NCBI RefSeq assembly: GCF_018320785.1
Contig: NC_054886.1
Span: 7,315,207 to 7,379,206, forward strand
DNA: 64,000 nucleotides
Direction of reading: 5' to 3'
Origin: Cheilinus undulatus
Taxonomy: Eukaryota; Chordata; Actinopteri; Labriformes; Labridae
Positions within the stretch are counted from its first letter, which is position 1. Each line of letters starts with the position of its first letter. The position numbers and the translations under genes are program-made. Of this stretch, positions 14,101-25,100 are shown piece after piece. The notes beneath the pieces are model-generated. The model made no database searches. It worked only from the letters and a program-made list of their open reading frames with translations, and was not told where the DNA came from.

Positions 14101-16105
14101 TTTCTGGGAGGCAAATTCATTGTATCACGAGAGCAGCTGTGAAAAATCCACTGATGTGAAACAAACAGGTATTTGAAGCTGCTGGTACCTCTGGAGTCAC
14201 AAGAACCTCTGATGAATGCCATGCTACACTGGATGGTCCAGATGGATGGGGTTCTGGATGGTTGGTGGATGGCCACCGTGTCCCATCAAGGCTGCGATGT
14301 CAGCAAGGAGGTGGTGGAGTGAGGTTTTATGCTGGAGTCATAAGAAGTGAGTTGGCAGGCCCCTTTAAGGTGCCTGAAAGTATCAAAATGACCTCAGCAA
14401 AAAATGTGGAGTTCCTAACTGCCCATTTCCTGCCGTGGTATAAAAAGAAGAACCGTGCCTTTCAGAGTAAAACCATTTTCATGCAAGATGATGCACCATC
14501 TCATGCTGCAAAAAATCCCACTGAGGTCTTGGCTGCTATGGTCATAAAGGAGGGAAAAATCATGGCGTGGCCACTGTCATACCCTCATTTCAACCCTATT
14601 GAGAACCTGTGGAGCATTCTTAAAAGGAAGCTCTATGAGGGTGGACAGCAGTTTACCTCAAAACAGCAGCACTGGGAGGCAAATCTGAAATACAGACAGA
14701 AACTAGACATGGACTTAAAAGTTCAATGGAGGACAGAGTTGTTAAGGTGATGTCGAAGACGGGCTCCTGTGTTTATATGGCACTTGATCTATAAAGATGT
14801 TTTTGATTGAAATAGCTTTGATTTGAGAAAAATTACCTCCAAAAGCAAAAAATTACAACAGATTTCTATTTTCAATACTTTAGAAACTGTTTTGAAACTC
14901 TGTTTTACATAATAATTTTGAACACTGCATTTCAAGTTATTTTGCAGAAAATGCTGTCATGTTTGGTGATTTTGTTGAATAAATCCAGATTGCAATTTAA
15001 TTGTGAGGACTAAAAAAACCCATTGACTGTCAAAGTACATAGACTATTTAGGAAAAAAAGAATAAAAACAGTATGTGCATAGTAATTTGGAACATGCTGT
15101 GGCTGTGAAAAGGGTGCTTTATAAATGAATGTCATTAATAAAGTCATCTTTAATGTTTTTTAAATCAAATATATTTAAGGCAGAAAATTAAAAAAACATA
15201 GTATGAAGGAAATTTTGCAACCCTGTTAGTGTAGTGCAACTTCTGGTCGGATGTGTGCTTGTTGGATGTGAAACTTTGGAAAAGTTGACCATGATCCTAA
15301 AAAAATATAAGCTGCAGTTATATTGCTAGTGTGAGAGTTTGAATTGACTGGCTACAGACTTGCAAGGGAATTACAGCAAAAATGCATCTAGCATGCACTG
15401 TTCCTCAGAGAGTATGTAGGGTTTTATCTGCAATTTCTGACAATAACTGAAGATTTTCAAATATTTGGTGTCTAAGACTTTAAATGCCATTGCTGTGGAA
15501 TATTACAAGCTTCTATAAGGTGTGACTTTTACTAGAAGCATATGAAAGTGTATAATTCTGGTGATGTGGCAACAATTTATCATTTCTTGACAGCCTTTGT
15601 GGGGAGAGGCTTTAGAGTGGCTTCCATTTGTGGAAAACAGTCTGTAAACCACAGGTCAGACTAGTATAAAAAATCCAAAAGCTACCGGCATCTCAAAGAT
15701 CATTTAATGGAGACGTCTGTGATAAATGGAGTCACATGAAACATGACTGTTTCACTATTTTCAATCTTCAGCCCTTAGAATTATGCTGAAATTTGAAAAT
15801 TGTCAGTTTGAAACACGAAACTTCAAGTATTGAGACATCTGATGAAATATAACCCACATCCTGTCAGTGACTAAATGTGCCTGTTGTCATGCCTACTGTG
15901 ACTTATTTTCAGGCCATCTCTTTGCAGCCCTCAGCGTCTTTAATACTAGACACCTCACACATTAATAAACTGCATTTAAACATTAAAAAGCACATGTGTA
16001 ATAACTGCTTTTCTCTCCTGTGTGTTTCAGTGTCAGGTTCCAGTGTACGAATCCTTCGATTACTTTGAGCGTGGAACTGAACAACAGAACAAAGAAAGCA
16101 GATAA
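2159..16105 (+). CDS. Single-V-domain immunoglobulin-superfamily receptor, five coding exons
   Basis: Joining exons 2159-2216, 6449-6799, 6903-7010, 13220-13326 and 16031-16105 gives 699 nt and 232 residues. All junctions are GT-AG and in frame (phases 1, 1, 1, 0). Residues 1-20 are a signal peptide (MKLLLSSLLLASFCTLSS). About 25-130 form a V-type Ig domain with the B-strand Cys (NISCCW), the C-strand Trp (INWTK) and the F-strand DSGSYVC. It ends in GGGTVITVTV, a J-like GxGT strand encoded in the same exon. Several NxS/T glycosylation sites occur. Residues 147-168 are a membrane helix (PVIISLAVVAPLLLIALLC), followed by RRKQ and a 64-residue tail with Tyr182, Tyr214 and Tyr219 (VIYEVP, VYESF, DYFERG). 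None of these fits an ITIM. The product is a surface immune-type receptor; its exact identity (NITR-like, TMIGD-like or CD-type) is not settled. The large introns are filled with transposons. Confidence 0.8.
2485..2954. mobile_element. hAT-type MITE
   Basis: Ends are CAGCGATTCTCAAC and GTTGAGAACCACTG, an inverted pair typical of hAT elements. The flanking 8-bp sites ctttgatt (2477-2484) and ctttaaat (2955-2962) look like a worn target duplication. The interior carries gggtcacgac near the left end and gggtcacgat near the right. It is non-coding and lies in intron 1 of the Ig receptor gene. Confidence 0.75.
3142..3595. mobile_element. Unclassified MITE-like remnant
   Basis: It begins ggggctgtcaagattaattg and ends near the self-complementary tttaatcgcgattaaa at about 3557. 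This resembles fish MITEs built on ggctgtcaa...gcgattaaaa ends. No clear right terminus or target duplication is visible. Confidence 0.35.
3832..4025 (+). mobile_element. tRNA-derived SINE
   Basis: The head carries pol III-like boxes: an A-box-like tagcgggtagagcagacg at about 3844 and a B-box-like ggggtcaatttctgatcc near 3893. A body with ctctctcccctc and ctctctaaaagagg follows, then an A-rich (AAAAC)n tail. The layout matches the better-preserved SINE on the minus strand at 23373-23563. It lies in intron 1 of the Ig receptor gene. Confidence 0.65.
4026..5794. other. AT-rich part of intron 1, nothing recognised
   Basis: Very AT-rich intronic sequence with short (AAAT)n runs near 4098-4135 and 5107-5135. 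I see no coding exon or element with defined ends. Confidence 0.4.
5795..5905. repeat. Compound (TA)n/(CA)n microsatellite
   Basis: Alternating tatata, cacaca and tgtgtg tracts. The CA and TG arms could form a hairpin. Intronic. Confidence 0.85.
7585..7760 (+). repeat. Left copy of an intron-internal direct repeat
   Basis: This stretch (gggttgaaccttgtggtaca, tgcttgctatttcatgaact, then taaaactatga) recurs in the same order and orientation at about 12839-13025. The two copies flank the LINE in intron 3 of the Ig receptor gene. Confidence 0.7.
7761..11985 (+). mobile_element. L2-type LINE, broken, interrupted by a hAT element
   Basis: Fragments of an apurinic endonuclease domain (FCLAETWLKPGD, RAGGIIVVYKN, CCIVIYRPPSS) cover about 8040-8450. 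A reverse transcriptase follows at about 9150-10210, with FSNYRPISKLPF, FQSGFRQKYSTET, ILALLDLPAAFDT, CGVPLGSILGPILF and the catalytic YADDTQLYF. The 3' end has gtaaagcactttgtaac and tgctatatgaataaag, then an (ATT)n tail, as in the L2/Maui group. The RT motif reads DLPAAFDT where DLSAAFDT is usual. Several frameshifts and stops separate the pieces and ORF1 is not visible, so it is inactive. A hAT element sits at 10580-11825 inside its 3' region. The whole lies in intron 3 of the Ig receptor gene in sense orientation. Confidence 0.85.
10580..11825. mobile_element. hAT-type non-autonomous transposon nested in the LINE
   Basis: Terminal inverted repeats TAGGGCTGGGTA and ACCCAGCCCTA are flanked by a perfect 8-bp target duplication gttacaat (10572-10579 and 11826-11833). 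Both ends carry clusters of gattcgattcgatt or gaatcgatc. No transposase is readable. The LINE resumes directly after the right target site, so this insertion is younger than the LINE. Confidence 0.85.
11986..12838. other. Intron 3 of the Ig receptor gene, nothing recognised
   Basis: Intronic sequence with a C-rich tract near 12580-12600. A short open frame around 12030-12220 has no recognisable domain and looks like chance. Confidence 0.4.
12839..13025 (+). repeat. Right copy of the intron-internal direct repeat
   Basis: Carries gggttgaaccctgtggtaca, tgcttgctatttgatgaact and ttaaactatga in the same order as 7585-7760. Substitutions and small indels show the repeat is old. Confidence 0.7.
13970..15105 (+). 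mobile_element. Tc1/mariner element with decayed transposase
   Basis: The inverted ends ttgttccacattatt (13981) and agtaatttggaaca (15081) match in reverse complement with two changes. A transposase C-terminal half reads on the + strand from about 14262 to 14750: GVRFYAGVI, then FMQDDAPSH with the second catalytic Asp, then WPLSYPHFNPIENLWSILK with the final catalytic Glu about 34 residues on, and KRKLYEGG. The N-terminal half at about 13990-14260 is worn and not open. It lies in intron 4 of the Ig receptor gene and is not autonomous. Confidence 0.85.
15106..16030. other. Remainder of intron 4, nothing recognised
   Basis: AT-rich intronic sequence ending at the acceptor tgtgtttcag that precedes the last coding exon of the Ig receptor gene. 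Confidence 0.4.
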
Positions 16106-16203
16106 CGATCAGTTGTTTTCTGTCTCCTTCATTTCAGCATGTGAATACTGTAAATTAATCCATTCTTCTTTAACTGGACTGTATATGACTGTTAATATTT
16201 CAT

Positions 16204-16209
16204 AATAAA
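16204..16209 (+). terminator. Poly(A) signal of the Ig receptor gene
   Basis: AATAAA lies 99 bases after the stop codon, giving a short 3' UTR. Confidence 0.7.
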
Positions 16210-16744
16210 TCACTCATTTACATCATTGTGGTCCGTTATTTTCATTGATGAAATATTGCATACATACGTCTACTATAAGAACATGAGCTGCTTAAACTTT
16301 GTCTCTATTGCCACAGGTGACTTAAAGGTCTGTGTGTGCATGATACTGATTTAGTGCAGGTTTCACAATGACTTCTGATCACAGCGAAGGCGCTGGGTGG
16401 AAACTGTGGTGTCAAGAGGCCTCTGCATAATAGGTCAAAGGCAGGAAGTGGAAAAAGCACCATTGACAGCACTCTGTCCTTGCTATGTACATTTTCTTAA
16501 CCTCAAACAAAACTCATGCAGAACATTGTCTTTATTCATGCTATTTCTTCATTTTTTAGAATCCCTTGGCAATGCTGGTAAAACACTAACATACTAACAT
16601 ATGCTAGTCCTTCAAATGTCAGTGCAGTCGAGAAATCAAATGCCACTGTAACCTGAAGTTTCCTCAAAGCAGGTGCCACACAGTCTGGAGGAAATAACAG
16701 CCTTTCAAATCAATCTTGGGGTTTCTACAGTATCCACTGCATGC
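16210..16744. other. Intergenic, nothing recognised
   Basis: No gene or element ends seen between the Ig receptor poly(A) site and the first Tc1 fragment. Confidence 0.4.
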
Positions 16745-17089
16745 CTACATGATGCATGATAGAAGGCCTCGCAGCTGACAATGCATATCAGAGCAAAACA
16801 AAGCCACGAGGTCAGAGGAACTGCCTGCAGAGATCAGAGACAGGATGATTGGGTAATCTACAAAATAAATTCTGCTGCACTGAAGGTTCCCAAGAACACA
16901 GTGGCCTTCATAATTCTCAAATTTTTTTGCACTGAGGACTCTTTCAAGAGCTGGTCGCTGGGCCAAACTGAGAATGTAAAGAAGGCCCTTAGTAAGAGAG
17001 ATGACCAAAGGAAGCCTGTGCTTGAGTTTTGTGCAGACTCCATGTGGGCTTTCAGAAGCTTCCACCCAGCCACTCTGCTATGAAGCCCA
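16745..17089 (+). mobile_element. Tc1-like transposase fragment
   Basis: The DNA preserves hallmark stretches of fish Tc1 transposase N-terminal coding sequence: gaactgcctgcagagatcag, gctgcactgaaggttcccaa, cacagtggccttcataattc, gagctggtcgctgggccaaa and cttagtaagagagatgacca. Frames are broken and both ends are missing. It stops where the MITE at 17090 begins. A second fragment of the same kind, inverted, lies just beyond that MITE. Confidence 0.75.
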
Positions 17090-19164
17090 GGGGTTTCATT
17101 TCTAAATGTTGCGTACGCACAAAGTAGGGTCTGAAGTTTGCACACGCCACTTTCCATGCAAAGTATGCAGACCTGACAGTGCTATGTGCAGACCTGTAAG
17201 CCAACTCTGACCCATGCGTACGAACGTTTTGGAGGCAGAGAGAGATTGGTGACACACGGTGAGGTGGAGAGTTGGAGCCAGTTAATATATTTATATGTCT
17301 GCAACAGTCCACTATCTACATCATCATTAGCAGACAGTTTAATATTTTACATGCCTAGTGAGACATGTTTTTCTTCTTAATCTCTAAGTCTGTTAATATT
17401 TATCTTTTAAAAGCCTACCATACATTTTATTATCAAACTCCCACCATCATTCCCCCTGATGAAGGTGGCCAAACCTTAACTTTATCATTTGAGGTAGAAA
17501 TCCAAACACGAAGAACGGGAAAATAATGTGGATCATAGCGCCAATACTAATATCTATGTGTTATATTATCCTTGTAATCTCAGTGTGAGTTTAGTTTGAA
17601 TAATTTTCACTTTGCTGCAAAACACACGGACAAAACAGAGACACGGTGTCTGCTTCACACGGATTCCTCTATGCCCTCTCGACACTGTGCACAGCTGTCA
17701 CACATCAGAAAATTCTAATTATTAGTCATAGTTCAAGCTGAGCTTGCCAGAATTAAACAAAAGTGAATAAAAAAAATACTTTTTACATCAATCAAACTTT
17801 AATTCATTTATGTCCTGTAGTGATCATTAAAAGTTCTTTTATAATATCCAAAACTGGAGAAGACATCTGACATGTGAAGACTAAGTGTGGGCCCAAAACA
17901 GATTAAAACTGCAGCAATGCTTTCCAACCAATTTTGCCAATTTTAACACATTTTTGCAACTCAAAACCCATTTTTTGTGCATTTGTATCCCTATCCACCA
18001 CTTGTTTTGCCACTTCTAAACCAAATCTTGTAACTTTCTGCCTATTGTTGGCTCTGTTGACACACTATTGCCACTATTAATCCCTTTAAGCAGTTTTTAG
18101 GCCACATTTCACAATTTGATAGGCCCATTTTTGCCAGTTCCTGACTTTTTCTGCCTCAGCTAACCCTTTTTTTGCCAGTTTATATCAATTTTCATCCCAT
18201 TTCACCAAATTTCCACCTATTTTTGCCACTTTAACGCCATTTCAGCCATTTTTGAATCCCTTTTACCACTTCATATGCCCGTTTTTGCCACTTTGACCCA
18301 TTTTTTGCCACTTTTATGTAATTTTTGGCATTTCTAAACCATTTCTGCTACTTTTAAAATCTATTTTCATGACTTTTCCCACCATTTTTGCCATTGGTAA
18401 CCAGTTTTAGCTATTTTTAACATATTTTAATTCTGCTTTTAACAAAAGGATTTACATTTTTTAAGAAGGCTACTTACTACGCAGATGAATTAAAATGTGT
18501 TTCTTTGATAAGACTAATTATTCAGGTTAAATATAAAATACCACAGTTTAACTTTACAATGGACCATGATTTTGCTGGCCCCTAGTTTAGCTGTGCCCCA
18601 GAAAGCTCTCCCATTTTTCCCCCCAATTGGCGGCCTTGTCCTCGCATGACTATTCTTGAATGTGCATGGCTGTGTTCAGCCACCTTCAGGTACAGTGGGG
18701 TCCCTAGTCACTAGCACCGTTATTTATTTTTTACCTACTTTTATTTTATTTTGGGGGTTGCGGGCTGAAAAGGTTGACAACCACTGGTCTAATTGTCCTT
18801 TCATTCACAAGTACCTCCGTTTCAGTGTCAGAAGGTAGACTTCTTTGACTTCCTTCTGGTTGCCTTTGCGGTTCAACGGCAAAAACCTTTGATTTACCAG
18901 GACATCAAAAGGCATTTTCATTCCTAAGCAGCTTTGCATTCACTGTTTAATGTTGAATGCAGGCGTGTAAAGTTCGGAACAGGAAGCAGATTTACGTGCA
19001 TGGATTTGCAGGTGGACCAGGATTTATAAAGATCGAGTAGCTAAGGAAGTGCTCGGGCACAGTTTTATAAATCTGAATCATTTTGGGCAGACACCATTTC
19101 TGAGGCTTTGGCTCAGGTACGTTTTTAGTCTGAACTCTACGCACTGTTTTATAAATGAGACCCC
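17090..19164. mobile_element. MITE with about 29-bp inverted ends
   Basis: The left end ggggtttcatttctaaatgt and the right end ttttataaatgagacccc are imperfect inverted repeats that continue into gcgtacgc and gcgtagag. No transposase is readable, so it is a large non-autonomous DNA element. It contains a worn copy of the hAT minisatellite element at about 17885-18787. Oppositely oriented Tc1 fragments abut both ends. Confidence 0.65.
17885..18787. mobile_element. Worn hAT-type element with TTTTGCCAC minisatellite
   Basis: The right end ggttgacaaccactgg matches the hAT end of the copy at 20673-21606. The interior is an array of degenerate ttttgccacttttaaccca units, followed by a shared stretch with tggaccatga, ccagaaagctctcccat and gccaccttcaggtacagt. 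The left end is not recognisable. Confidence 0.6.
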
Positions 19165-19600
19165 AGATCAGTGGAGGTTGTCGGGTTGACGGTTGTCCTT
19201 CTGGAACTTTGTCCCATCTCCACACAGGACCTCTGGAGCTCAGTCAGAGGGACCATCAGGCCCTACCTAGGTCACCTCTCTTACTAAGACCCATGGTTGC
19301 TCAGTTTGGCCGGGTTTCCAGCTCTTGGAAGAGGCCTAGTTGTGCCGAATTTCTTCAGTTTTAGAGTTCTGGAGGCCACTGTGCTCTTGGGAACCTTTGG
19401 TGCATCAGAACTTTTTTGTAGCCTTCCTCAGATCTGTGCCTGTCAACAATCCTGTCTCTGGGCAGGAAGCAGACCCAGTGCAGGACTCTGATAATTAGCC
19501 TAGCAAACATCGCCCATCTTGGACTAAATGAGGCTTGTATAAAGTTTGTTCTGCTCATACCCTGCCCTCTCCTGATAACTTGGGTTTGCATCCATCCACG
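19165..19600 (-). mobile_element. Tc1-like transposase fragment, inverted
   Basis: Read on the minus strand it has the same order of Tc1 motifs as 16745-17089: aaggttcccaagagcacagt, ccaagagctgg, cggccaaactgagcaa, cttagtaagagaggtgac. It continues further, to gagctccagaggtcctgtg and gatgggacaaagttccag. Frames are broken. Confidence 0.75.
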
Positions 19601-20672
19601 CTAATGTTTTAGCTTTAGTTCTTTGCTACAAATTATTTGCTTAATTGCCAGTATCTCCACAAGGTAACCTTTGTAACAGATACATTTGATCATTAATAAT
19701 CTTTGGCGACATCTAAGTCTTTGCATACATCATTAAATATGAGTCTGATGGGCACCGAGTGAGTCAGCTGATAAGAGGACAAAAGGCCACAGAAATGCTC
19801 CCACACCTACATTATGAAACAAAAGTGTGTGCCAGCAACGTGCTTAAGATGTGAACCACACAACAGCATGATTCTGCTACTTTCTACATGTTAACACAGT
19901 CTTTGGAAACCTCATATACAGACACTTTTGTGTCTCATAGATAAGAAGATAAGTCTGCCTGAAATCTGATGTAGCACACCAGCAGCAACAAAACAACTTT
20001 ATGACCACACTTGCTCTCTACACCCCTTTTCAAGGAAACTAAAGCAGATTAGTGGAACCGGAAAAACAAACAGACATGTACGAACGTCTACCTCTAGTGG
20101 TTACTGTCCATTCTCACTGCAGCGCTTCAACCGCTGACCACAACAGACCCAGATGACAGTAGGTTAAGGTTTGTGTGACTCAGTGGTGAAACACGAAGTA
20201 AAGATGAGCACCACAGACAGCAATGTGTTTCAGATGTTTGAAAGTCCTTCCAGAATTTTCTTATCTCTTTTACTGTTTTTGGAGGCCAGAAATACCTGAT
20301 ATGGTGGCAGGTTTTAAAAACTAGATGCCCTTATGCCTTTACAGCTTTACTAACAATTGCTTGTGTTCTGTTGTCTCTTATCTTCATGTTACCCCCAATT
20401 TGCCCTGGTTAGTTACCTCCAGCCTTAGCTATAGCCGGTGCAGCCATCCATCAGTCTTCTTCGCATATCTGGGGTCGTGGCTAGCATGTTCTTGCACATA
20501 CTTCACTGTGGGAGACCTTCACTGCTTGACAGGTCTAATGACTCAAATGAAGCATGGAGGAGGAGCTGGGGTGGAGGAGGGTTGCAAAAAGCAGATGTCA
20601 GAGGGAGCAGAGAAGCAAAGCCAGGCTGGAGCAGTTTTAATATGGCAGCATGAATGCTATTATCCAGTAGAT
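19601..20672. other. Intergenic, nothing recognised
   Basis: No gene or defined element. The short open frames around 20325-20708 overlap in several frames and have no domain. Confidence 0.4.
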
Positions 20673-21606
20673 CAGTGGTTCTCAACCTTGGGGTCCGGAC
20701 CCCCTTGAGGATCGTGAGACATTGAGAAGGGGTCTCCAGTTGCCCTAAACAAACTAAGAATATTTTTAAATTACACTGTTGCCACTTTACACCAATTTTG
20801 TCAAATTTTCCCCCCTTTTCATCATTTTTTTCCCACGAATTTTAACACGTTTGCCATTAAATGCCTATTTTTGTCAGTTTTAAACTCTTTTCACCACTTT
20901 TTTTCTCTGCTTTTGCCACTTCAAACAATTTTTGCCACTTATGCTTAGTGTTGCCTTTATTGCTACTATTAATCCATTTAAACCACTTTTTACACCCAGC
21001 TTTTCCCATTTTAACCCCATTTCACCATTTTATATCAAGTTTTTGCTAGTTTAACCAACTTCTTCCAGTATCTGCCCCTTTTTTTTCTCATTTACCCTTT
21101 TTTGCCAGTTTGTATCAATTTTTCATCCCATTTCACCAAATTTCCACCTATTTTTGCAAATTTAAAGCAACTTAAGCCACATTTTAATTTCTTTAACCAT
21201 CATTTATGCCTATTTTTTGCCACTTTAACCCACTTTTAGCTTTTTTTTTGCCATTTTTGTCTAACTTTTGCCACTTCTTACTCATTTCCCATTTTTTTGC
21301 CATTATTAACCAATTGTAGCAAATTTTATACCATTTTAATTCAGGTTAATTTCACATTAAATATATGTTATGGATATCACAGCTTGAATTTAAAATGGAC
21401 CGTTGTTTTGCTGACCTCCATGGGCCCCCAATTTGGCTGGGCACCAGAAAGCTCTCTCCCATTTATCACCCCTTTAGTAGCAGTCTTGTCTGCACTATTT
21501 CAAATTGTGCATGGCTGTGTTCAACCACCTTCAGGTACAGTAGGGGTCCCCAGACTCTGGCACCTTTATTTTGGGATTTGTGGGCTGAAAAGGTTGAGAA
21601 CCACTG
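20673..21606. mobile_element. hAT-type element with TTTTGCCAC minisatellite
   Basis: The inverted ends CAGTGGTTCTCAACCTT and AAGGTTGAGAACCACTG are near perfect. The flanks cagtagat and caatggat are a worn 8-bp target duplication. The interior has about 30 degenerate ttttgccacttttaaccca units. It has no coding capacity. The copy at 44706-45668 is the same family in the opposite orientation. Confidence 0.85.
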
Positions 21607-21991
21607 CAATGGATGATGAGGGCATGCGTAAGATCAGCTGATCTCAATGACACTGCAGCACTTGACTCCGTGGCCTGCCTGATCTAATGCTATGTGCTTG
21701 ATTTTTTTTGCTTTTGTATCATCACAACTTGATTGCAACTTTACTTACAGCTTCAACAAATGAGCAGTGAGCAGGAAAGAGCAGAAAGCTTGTTCAGTAT
21801 TTCACTTGCTGAGAAGTTTCCTGAGTATCTCCTACCACTTTCACACATCAGCTCACCCAGAAAATGTTCTCTTTTTTGTGTAGCCTATGTGTAAAAACCA
21901 TACTGGAGCGTATGGCCTTTTGTGTTTGCAAAGACCTCCTCTTAAATCAACAATTTTTTGTCGTTTTTATGGATTACACTGTAATATTTAC

Positions 21992-22082
21992 AATGGGCGC
22001 TACAGGTCTAAGGTCATGTCGACAGAGTCTGAGCCACCACCCTTATTTTGTCCCAACCCTTTTGTTTAAACAGCATAAAAAG
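21992..22082 (+). promoter_or_regulatory. Promoter of S100 gene 1
   Basis: A block atgggcgctacaggtctaag (about 21994) is shared with the promoters of the other S100 loci. It is followed by tcccaaccc and the TATA-like cataaaaag at 22074-22082, about 105 bases before the ATG. The downstream stretch agagttgc also recurs at the sister loci. Confidence 0.6.
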
Positions 22083-22185
22083 AGTTGCGTGCCCCCTCTC
22101 TCTTACACCGTCTACTGCTCTGTAGATCCATCTTTTCTCGTAAAGTTGTCTTACTGCTATATCAACCGCCTTTAAAGCTGCAATC

Positions 22186-25100
22186 ATGTCCAGCCTGGAG
22201 ACTGCGATGGCCATCCTGATGAAGACCTTTGATACCTATGCTGCTGCTGAGGGCCGGAAGGATTCGCTGAGCAAAGCCGAAGTCAAGACTCTGCTGGAGA
22301 AAGAGATGCCTGGACTGCTGCAGGTACTGAGGATAATAAATGCATTAGGGTTGTCATGATGGTGATAATGTTATGAATAACTCTAATGAGCCCTAGGTTT
22401 ATGATAAAGCGTAATTTCTTATTTTGTAAACACCACACAAAGGCAGGCAGACTGCTGCACACATTTGTGCATTTTTTTACTGTACATTTCATAACTGCTT
22501 ATGGTAGTTGGTTCAAAATACAACTGAAAATGTGTAGCCCACTTTTGCTACTTTTTAGCCACTTTTCACCATGTTCCCTCCCATTTTTGTTGTATTTTGC
22601 CCTTCTTTGGCATCTTTTAATGTTCCATTCACAGGTGGAAAAAACTACCAAAATATTGTGCTCAAGAAAAAGTAGAGTTACTCTGGTTAAAACTTACTTG
22701 AGTAGATGTAAAAGTACTGGTCTATAAGTCTACTCAAGTAAAAGTAAAAAGTATCATACAGAATCATAAGCCTAGTTTGAAAGGTGTGCGAGGGCAGAAT
22801 GTTTTAAAGGACAAAATCAAAATTCAGAGGACCAAATGATCAATTAGCAGAAGGGGGTGCTGGGACATTGCCATTAAATTGATGCATAAATGCATTCAGA
22901 GTCAAAGTGTGATCATCCCTGTTAAGTTTGGTGATGATTGACAGAAGCACTGCAGACTTATGTAGAACCAAAGAAGCTGGCACACTTCAAATAATATGGA
23001 AAGAGGTTTTTCAACTTTCACTGCCCCGCCCTACGATGAAAACCCCCAATATGCACAACTTTAGATCTCCATCTTGTCTAGAATAAGCACACAAAATTTG
23101 GAGACGATCTGGTGAAATCTGTAGGTGGAGATCCTTCAGACGTGACAATAGTGATGCTGCCTAAAAGAGCCAAAATATGACCTTTAACTGTCGGTAGTGA
23201 TGGGAATTTAGGCTCTTTTCTGTGATCCAGATCATTTGGTTCAGCTCAGCAAGAGGAGCTGGCACTTTCGGCTCCAAAAAGGCGCTTTACTAGGGTACTA
23301 GATATGTTCATTTGACCTGTCAGTTTTGGCAATGTCATGACATATGATAAATATTTGTGCTGGTATGTTAGTTTTTGTTTTTTTTTTAAGATTTATTTTT
23401 GGGCTTTTACGTGCCTTTATTAGAGAGAGGACAGTGGACAGAGTTGGACATAGGGAGGAGAGCAGGGAGAGACATGCAGGAAATAGTGCCACGGGCCGAA
23501 CTCGACCCCGGGTCGCCTGTGTACATGGTGTGCGCCTTAACCACTTGACTACTGGCGCGCCCCATGTTAGTCTTCTTTTAATTGAAGAAAATATAATGCT
23601 GTTATTTTCTGAAATATTCTGTCCCCCAACACCTTGCGGGCCAAATGAAATCTGCTCACTGGCTGGGCTGTATGAAACACCTGATATAAAACATTAATAT
23701 TATACCATCAAGCTTGTGTCTCCAGTGTGAGATGTGCCCGTGAATGTGTATGCAGAAATATCATTCCTGCTAATCAATCACATCACAGCCAATCACGAAC
23801 AATGTAAAAGTAAGAATTGCGTAAAATAATGAAAAAAAAAGTTTTAATGATATAAAACAGCTATCAAAGGGGATCCGGCTCTTCTCGTTCACAGAAAAGA
23901 GTAGGCTCTTTGAACCAGCCCGTTCACCACTGACCCATCACTTTTTGTAGTGTGTTTGCTGTATATATTAGAGGATGGTCCCAGGTGACTTTTTATTTTG
24001 TCTAGATCTGATACATACTTTACATGTACCGATTTTAATGCATGTTGCTCTTATCCAGTCCTCTATGTCTCACTTTGGGCCCCTGTAGAGCCCTTGTGCA
24101 ATGGACTTGCACAATGGAAGGTTTTCTGGAAGGTTTTTTGGGACTTTTTAGGCACGTCAAGTCCCTCAAATCAAGCCACAAAGTGTCTGAAATATAATAT
24201 CTAACAACACCAAAAGATACAATAGGGTCCTTGCACTGAGGTCAGTGCTCAGGCTCTAAATATGGACCTCCAACTGGGTTGTTTATTAAGTGGTGCAGGG
24301 ATGAGTCCTGAAACGCAGAAGTAAGTTACTATATTAGCACTTCCAGTTCCCTCGTCTAAGAGTCTATGGGACTTTAGAATGATTTTTTGGTTAAATGCCT
24401 GAAATAAGGTCTGTGGTGAACACAAGCTCAAGGGAGTTTAATGTTTTAACCTACAACATAAAATACATCTGAAACATACCCCACCTTTGAATTGTGTCTC
24501 TTTTCACGTTTTAATAAAGGCAGTTGCTAAAAGACAGCTAACAAGGACTACAGCGTTTGTTGGGAAGACCATACGTCATCATCGAAAGTACGGTAACTTA
24601 GCATGCCGCTCACTTGTATCTGCGGGTGATGACGTTAAATTCAGTTGCCCTTGTTGTAGTTCAGTATAGCATGACATTAGCTTTTTACTTTTGTCAGATT
24701 AACCAACCAGATATGATGCTTATATTATCAATTTATGAAGATTATTTTATGAACAAAAAGTGTAAGTCTCATAAACTTTTATTGGACATAGAGCTTTTTT
24801 CAGCAGTAATCCAAAAACCCCCTGAAAAATCCCATAGACTTGACGCCGAGGGAACCCATGCGATGTTAACTTCCGGGTTTGCCTACAAAATTACGTCACG
24901 ACTGCACCACTCTATTTTAAGGTGTGACCTAACCTAAAGTGCAACCCAACAGCTGTTTTGTGAGGAAATATGGAACCGTTCTCTCCCTATATGCATGTAC
25001 TGTCATGTGTTGTAAAAGCCAAACGGTTGGTTGTTTTTATGCTGCTGGCAGAAATTTATGACCTCCATTTTAGCATTTATTTTCACACTCAGCACTCAAT

